Below are positions 60,426 to 64,000 of a stretch of 64,000 bases of DNA, one piece after another (within the stretch, counting starts at the first letter, position 1; every line of letters begins with the position of its first letter). Origin of the DNA: Nocardia neocaledoniensis. GTDB lineage: Bacteria; Actinomycetota; Actinomycetes; Mycobacteriales; Mycobacteriaceae. Where the stretch lies: NCBI RefSeq assembly GCF_003182135.1, contig NZ_QGTL01000010.1:124001-188000 (forward strand), read 5' to 3'. The position numbers were made by a program, and so were the translations under genes. Under the pieces are notes generated by a model. That model did not search any database and was not told the DNA's origin. It saw nothing but the letters and a program-made list of their open reading frames with translations.

Positions 60426-61839
60426 TGCGCGTCGCCCGCCGCTCGACCGTGTAGGGCGGCCACGACGGCAACGGCGAACCCGTGCGCGCGAAACTCAGCC
60501 AGTTCTCCTGGACCTGATCCTGCACCGAACGGAACGCGCGGCGACCGCCCGCGGCCGTCATCGCGCGACCCAGCGGACCGTCCACCCAGCCGAAGACCGG
60601 AAGCAGCTCGAGCGCGTGCGTCGCACCGAACCCCGCCAGCCGCACCGCGCGCGGCGCGAAGTCGAAACGGTAGGCGTAGGTCGGCGCGCACCGGCTGTGC
60701 CCGTCCAGCACGGCCAGGGTGGGCCGCCAGAACATGAAGTCACCGCCGATCCGCACCGCGGTCCGCGGCGACGGATAGCCCGGGTAGGCGCGGATCACCC
60801 GCTGTTCGACACCCGGATCGCAACGACCGAACGCCACGCTCAGCTGCTCCGGCGTGTGCGGGACCGACTTCGCGAAGCGCTGGAACAGCGTCGCCTCGTC
60901 CCGGTTTGTACCGATGATCAGCGGCACCGGATGCGCGCGGCCCGCCGCGATCACCTCCATCGGCGCCTCGGGCAGGAAGTCACCGTCGACCACCGGCGAG
61001 TACGGGAAACTGCCGGGCAGCTCACGCAGCGCGCGGCCCAGTGCGCGGTCCGCCGCCCGGCACAGATCACTCGCCTTCGCCGTGCGCAGCGCCCGTGCCC
61101 CGTCGGCCGGATCGGCACCGAGCCGCTCCAGACAGGCACGCGCGAACCGACGGGCCTCCTCGGGCCCCGCCGTCCAATCCGCAGGCGCGCTCTGCGCGAT
61201 CGCGCGATGGAACAGCCCCTTCGCGGCGGGCGTGGCCAGCAGCGTGACCACCGCGTGCGCGCCCGCCGATTCGCCGAAGACCGTCACATTCCCCGGATCG
61301 CCACCGAACGCGGCGATGTTGCGCTGCACCCACTCGAGCGCCGCCACCTGGTCGCGCAGACCCAGATTCGACTCGACAGGCCTTTCCGGCGTGGAGAACT
61401 CACTGAAGTCGACGTAGCCGAGCGCACCGAGCCGGTAGGTCACCGACACCACGATCACGTCACCGCGCGCCGCCAGCCGCGCGCCGGAGTACATGCTGGC
61501 CGCGCCGATGAGGTACCCGCCGCCGTGGATGAACACCAGGACGGGCCGCGGACCCGTCGCAGGCGCCGCGGGCGCCGTGACATTCAGCGTCAGGCAGTCC
61601 TCCCCCGTCGGCTGCCACGTCCGCGCGCCGGTGCGGGCGCCGCTGGGGTGCTGGACAGCGGCGGCGCCGAACTCCGTCGCCGACCGCACCCCCGTCCACG
61701 GCGTGACGGGTTGCGGCGCACGGAAACGCAGGTCCCCGACGGGCGGGGCGGCGTAGGGAACAGCACGCCAGCGGATGACTCGACGGCCGGCTCGACCGCG
61801 CACGACTCCGTCGGCGGTCACGATCTCGGTGGACACCAT
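60307..61839 (-). CDS. type-B carboxylesterase/lipase
   Basis: 510 aa, normal for the family. 'RWRAVPYAAPPVGDLRFRAP' opens the domain. The oxyanion hole is in 'VFIHGGGYLIG', the nucleophile is in 'VTVFGESAGAHAV' and the Glu/Asp and His are in the second half ('FGATHALELLPVFGW'). No signal peptide is seen, so it is cytoplasmic. It should hydrolyse carboxylic esters. The 3' end overlaps the FAD oxidoreductase gene by 119 bp on the opposite strand. Confidence 0.9.
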   Translation of the reverse strand: MVSTEIVTADGVVRGRAGRRVIRWRAVPYAAPPVGDLRFRAPQPVTPWTGVRSATEFGAAAVQHPSGARTGARTWQPTGEDCLTLNVTAPAAPATGPRPVLVFIHGGGYLIGAASMYSGARLAARGDVIVVSVTYRLGALGYVDFSEFSTPERPVESNLGLRDQVAALEWVQRNIAAFGGDPGNVTVFGESAGAHAVVTLLATPAAKGLFHRAIAQSAPADWTAGPEEARRFARACLERLGADPADGARALRTAKASDLCRAADRALGRALRELPGSFPYSPVVDGDFLPEAPMEVIAAGRAHPVPLIIGTNRDEATLFQRFAKSVPHTPEQLSVAFGRCDPGVEQRVIRAYPGYPSPRTAVRIGGDFMFWRPTLAVLDGHSRCAPTYAYRFDFAPRAVRLAGFGATHALELLPVFGWVDGPLGRAMTAAGGRRAFRSVQDQVQENWLSFARTGSPLPSWPPYTVERRATRIIDVPPRVLIDPDAAQRQAWQGVRIAAPEGPIDQRSAGA

Positions 61840-61906
61840 GACTCCACGGTACGTGGTACCAGCGGTACCGCGCAGGCGGTTCGGCCGACCACCATCAACC
61901 CCCGAC

Positions 61907-61912
61907 TAGACT
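61907..61912 (+). promoter_or_regulatory. -10 element, leaderless promoter of the UDG gene
   Basis: TAGACT lies 6 nt before the ATG at 61919. Confidence 0.4.
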
Positions 61913-61918
61913 GGCCCG

Positions 61919-62680
61919 ATGGTCGGCGCCGATCCGGAAAACGCCCCGCTCGCTGCTGGAACCACGCAGAGCATCGCCGAACTCGACGCTCTGATCAGTA
62001 CCTGCCGCGCCTGCCCGCGGCTGGTCGCCTGGCGCGAGGAGGCCGCCCGGATCAAGCGCGCGGCCTTCCGGGACGAGGAGTACTGGGCCCGCCCGGTCCC
62101 CGGCTTCGGACCCGACGACGCCGAGATCCTCGTGGTCGGCCTGGCGCCCGCGGCCAACGGCGGCAACCGGACCGGGCGCATGTTCACCGGGGACCGCAGC
62201 GGCGACGTCCTGTTCGCCGCCCTGCACGCGGTCGGCCTGGCGACGGGCGCGCATCCGGTGAGCGTCGACGACGGCATCGAGCTGCGCAACACCCGGCTCA
62301 CCGCGCCCGTGCACTGCGCCCCGCCCGAGAACAAGCCGACCAGCTCCGAGCGTCTTCGCTGCGCCGCCTACCTCACCCGCGAGCTGGAACTCCTCGCGCC
62401 GACCGTCCGGGTGATCGTGGTCCTCGGCGGCTTCGGCTGGCAGGCCCTGTTCACGGTCCTCGCCCAGGGCGGGTGGGTGATCCCCCGGCCGCGCCCCCGC
62501 TTCGGTCACGGCGCCCAGCTCACCCTGAACCATCCCGACGGCCGCACGCTCACGGTGCTCGGCTGCTACCACGTGAGTCCCCACAACACGTTCACCGGCC
62601 GCCTGACGCCCACGATGCTCGAAGACATCTTCCGCACCGCCATCAATCTCACCCACGCAGCCCCGCCCCTGCCGTCCTGA
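61919..62680 (+). CDS. type-5 uracil-DNA glycosylase (UdgB)
   Basis: 253 aa. Iron-sulfur cysteines are in 'STCRACPRLVAWREEAARIK' and 'VHCAPPENKPT'. Motif A is 'VVGLAPAANGGNRTGRMFTG' and motif B is 'CYHVSPHNTFTGRLTP'. The lack of the polar catalytic residue of family 1 UDGs fits family 5 (UDGb), as in M. tuberculosis Rv1259. The protein removes uracil and some oxidised or deaminated bases in base-excision repair. The gene is divergent from the carboxylesterase. Confidence 0.9.
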   Translation: MVGADPENAPLAAGTTQSIAELDALISTCRACPRLVAWREEAARIKRAAFRDEEYWARPVPGFGPDDAEILVVGLAPAANGGNRTGRMFTGDRSGDVLFAALHAVGLATGAHPVSVDDGIELRNTRLTAPVHCAPPENKPTSSERLRCAAYLTRELELLAPTVRVIVVLGGFGWQALFTVLAQGGWVIPRPRPRFGHGAQLTLNHPDGRTLTVLGCYHVSPHNTFTGRLTPTMLEDIFRTAINLTHAAPPLPS

Positions 62681-62945
62681 GCTGTTCTGTAGACGGGACA
62701 TGCGGGTATGGAGTGATGTAGGTTGGTGATTTTATATAGTTAGATGCGCATATCGCAGTATCCTTCTGTTTTTGGTGGCTCAACCATCGGGCCCTCGGCG
62801 CCACCTAATGGCCTGCTCGTCGCTCGAAACAGCGAGAACCGTTCCCCACCAAGCAATCCCACGATCCACCGCGCATCACTCCCCCACCGCACGACGGCAT
62901 CACACCTGGATGCTCCCCTCCCCCGTCGCCAAACTTTGGAGCACG
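62681..62945. other. 265-bp AT-rich gap
   Basis: GC content of 62701-62780 is about 42 percent by count (34 of 80), far below the surrounding DNA. There is a run TTTTATATAGTTAGATGCGC near 62731-62750. Short open frames inside it have no family likeness. It may be a remnant of foreign DNA or an unusual promoter area. Confidence 0.4.
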
Positions 62946-63173
62946 TCAGACGAGGGCGACCTCGTCGAAGGCGACGGTGAGGGTGTGACGGCGCTCGTGG
63001 AGGACGCCACCCTCGCGATGGACGGCGCCCTCACTGAACTCCAGGCGCAGGGTGGTGCGATGCGGATCGACCTCGCGGACGACGGCGCAGACACCACTGA
63101 ACGGTCCCGCCGGAAAGTAGACGACGTCACCCGGCGCGAACTCGGAATTCCCCACGCCGCCACCGTAGTCCAT
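62946..63173 (-). CDS. small KOW/SH3-like protein
   Basis: 75 aa. The core 'FAPGDVVYFPAGPFSGVCAV' followed by 'VREVDPHRTTLRLEFSEG' resembles the KOW domain of NusG C-terminal or ribosomal protein L24. The C-terminal part is a beta-hairpin-rich 'RRHTLTVAFDEVALV'. It has no N-terminal NusG domain. The ATG at 63173 is weakly supported; a GTG at residue 8 is possible. It follows the DJ-1 gene by 20 bp in the same direction. Function is not known. Confidence 0.5.
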   Translation of the reverse strand: MDYGGGVGNSEFAPGDVVYFPAGPFSGVCAVVREVDPHRTTLRLEFSEGAVHREGGVLHERRHTLTVAFDEVALV

Positions 63174-63193
63174 GTGGGGCACCGCGCGCCGGA

Positions 63194-63877
63194 TCAGAGC
63201 AGGGCGGCGACCTTCTTCGCGGTCTCCTCGGCCGAGCCGGGATTCTGTCCGGTCACCAGGTTCCCGTCGACCACGACATAGGAGACGAACGGCAGTTTCG
63301 CCTTCTCGTAGTTCGCGCCACGCTTCTTCATCTCCGCTTCGGCGTTGTAGGGCACGAGCTTGTCGACCCTGGCGAGAACCTCCTCCAGCCAGGCGAACCC
63401 GGTGAGGTTGCGGCCTGCCACGAGATGGGAACCGTCGGAGAGCGTCGTGTTGAGCAGGCCGCAGTAGCCGTGGCAGACCGAGGAGACGATGCCGCCGCGC
63501 TCGTAGATCTCCCGCGTGAGGCGCTGCAGCCCCACGCTGTCGGGAAAGTCGTACATGACCGCGTGCCCGCCGGTGAAGTAGATGGCGTCGTAGTCGGCCG
63601 CATCGATCTCCTCGGGACTCGCGGTCTGCTGCAGCAGCGCCATCTTGGCCGGATCCGCCCGCCACGCCTTCGCGGTCTTGTCGTAGCTGGGGAACTTCAG
63701 CGACCGGGGCTCGAGCGGCACCGGGCCGCCCGCCGGGCTGACGAGCGTCTGCTCGAAACCCTTCTCCTCGAACACCTGCCAGGCATGGGTCAGCTCGGAC
63801 AGCCACAGGCCGGTCGGATGGGACGGGTCGTCATAGTGACCGACGTTGGTGACGACGTGCAAGATGCGCTTGGTCAT
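63194..63877 (-). CDS. DJ-1/PfpI family protein
   Basis: 227 aa. 'YDAIYFTGGHAVMYDF' and the catalytic Cys in 'SSVCHGYCGLLN' are typical of DJ-1/Hsp31-type glutamine-amidotransferase-like proteins; the ending 'NLVTGQNPGSAEETAKKVA' is also characteristic. Likely roles are glyoxalase III activity or protein repair. AGGAG precedes the ATG by about 7 nt ('GAAGGAGAACCACGC'). The start overlaps the stop of the upstream truncated gene (ATGA). Confidence 0.9.
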   Translation of the reverse strand: MTKRILHVVTNVGHYDDPSHPTGLWLSELTHAWQVFEEKGFEQTLVSPAGGPVPLEPRSLKFPSYDKTAKAWRADPAKMALLQQTASPEEIDAADYDAIYFTGGHAVMYDFPDSVGLQRLTREIYERGGIVSSVCHGYCGLLNTTLSDGSHLVAGRNLTGFAWLEEVLARVDKLVPYNAEAEMKKRGANYEKAKLPFVSYVVVDGNLVTGQNPGSAEETAKKVAALL

Positions 63878-64000
63878 GCGTGGTTCTCCTTCGTCCGTCG
63901 CGACTCCTTGATCTCAGTGTGCGCCCGTACCGAGGTGGGGACCGGCATGTGCAGCGCGTTCTGCCCCTCGGTCATGACGTCGAGCTGGATGGTCCTGATC
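63874..64000 (-). CDS. 3' end of a gene upstream of DJ-1, product unknown
   Basis: The last 41 codons of a minus-strand gene (tail '...PVPTSVRAHTEIKESRRT' plus KENHA and TGA) run off the window. High GC at third positions supports coding. It is translationally coupled with the DJ-1 gene by ATGA. No family is recognised from this fragment. Confidence 0.6.
   Translation of the reverse strand, partial: IRTIQLDVMTEGQNALHMPVPTSVRAHTEIKESRRTKENHA

Noticed and set aside
59317-62721. Very long plus-strand open frame (1134 codons)
   Set aside because: It runs through the FAD oxidoreductase in another frame and opposite the carboxylesterase; its product is Arg/Pro/Ala-rich without motifs, a typical GC-rich shadow.
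62744-62980. 78-codon open frame in the AT-rich gap
   Set aside because: No ribosome site, no likeness to any family, and it runs into the KOW-like gene on the other strand.

Overview
The window is high-GC actinobacterial DNA of the mycolic-acid group, most like Nocardia or a close relative. The evidence is a mycothiol ligase (mshC), an Mtb12-like lipoprotein with an MMPL transporter, an LGFP-repeat protein, a Ddn-like F420 enzyme, many TetR regulators, and a gene order that resembles the M. tuberculosis mshC to Rv2141c neighbourhood. The genus is an inference; no rRNA or other marker is present. No tRNA, rRNA, CRISPR array, insertion sequence or prophage was found.

Conserved part (1-31 kb). 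DUF445 and Abi-alpha-like membrane proteins, a universal stress protein and a metal P-type ATPase lead into mshC. Next come an HTH/hydrolase pair and the SCO1664 - DUF3090 - histidine phosphatase - uppP block. An aldo/keto-reductase homologue follows, then a hemin-type ABC transporter (substrate-binding protein, permease, ATPase) with a candidate IdeR/DtxR box at its start. An MMPL operon, lppL - DUF5703 - pyrD, a degenerate PfkB-like protein, an orphan GTP cyclohydrolase II homologue, FadD, a PEBP protein, an M20 peptidase and an endonuclease/exonuclease/phosphatase-fold protein complete it.

Uncharacterised island (31.7-38.4 kb). Five tightly packed plus-strand genes match the STM4015, STM4014, STM4013, STM4012 and STM4011 families: a leucine-rich protein, an ATP-grasp-like protein, an alkaline-phosphatase-fold hydrolase and two radical SAM enzymes. 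A divergent two-gene operon (a small beta-rich protein plus a DUF6745 protein) starts from the same intergenic region. This looks like a complete enzymatic pathway of unknown product and is the best candidate for an undescribed system here.

Accessory part (38-64 kb). It holds a methyltransferase, secreted proteins, a sugar MFS porter, PPK2, a sirtuin, a CPBP protease homologue and membrane proteins. A redox/catabolic block follows: GMC oxidase, Baeyer-Villiger-type monooxygenase, alcohol dehydrogenase and two GXWXG/DUF4334 proteins, with four TetR regulators around it and clear palindromic operators. An FAD oxidoreductase, carboxylesterase, type-5 uracil-DNA glycosylase, KOW-type small protein and DJ-1/PfpI protein finish the window.

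Many genes have a TANNNT hexamer 6-7 nt before an ATG or GTG start, which suggests frequent leaderless transcription.
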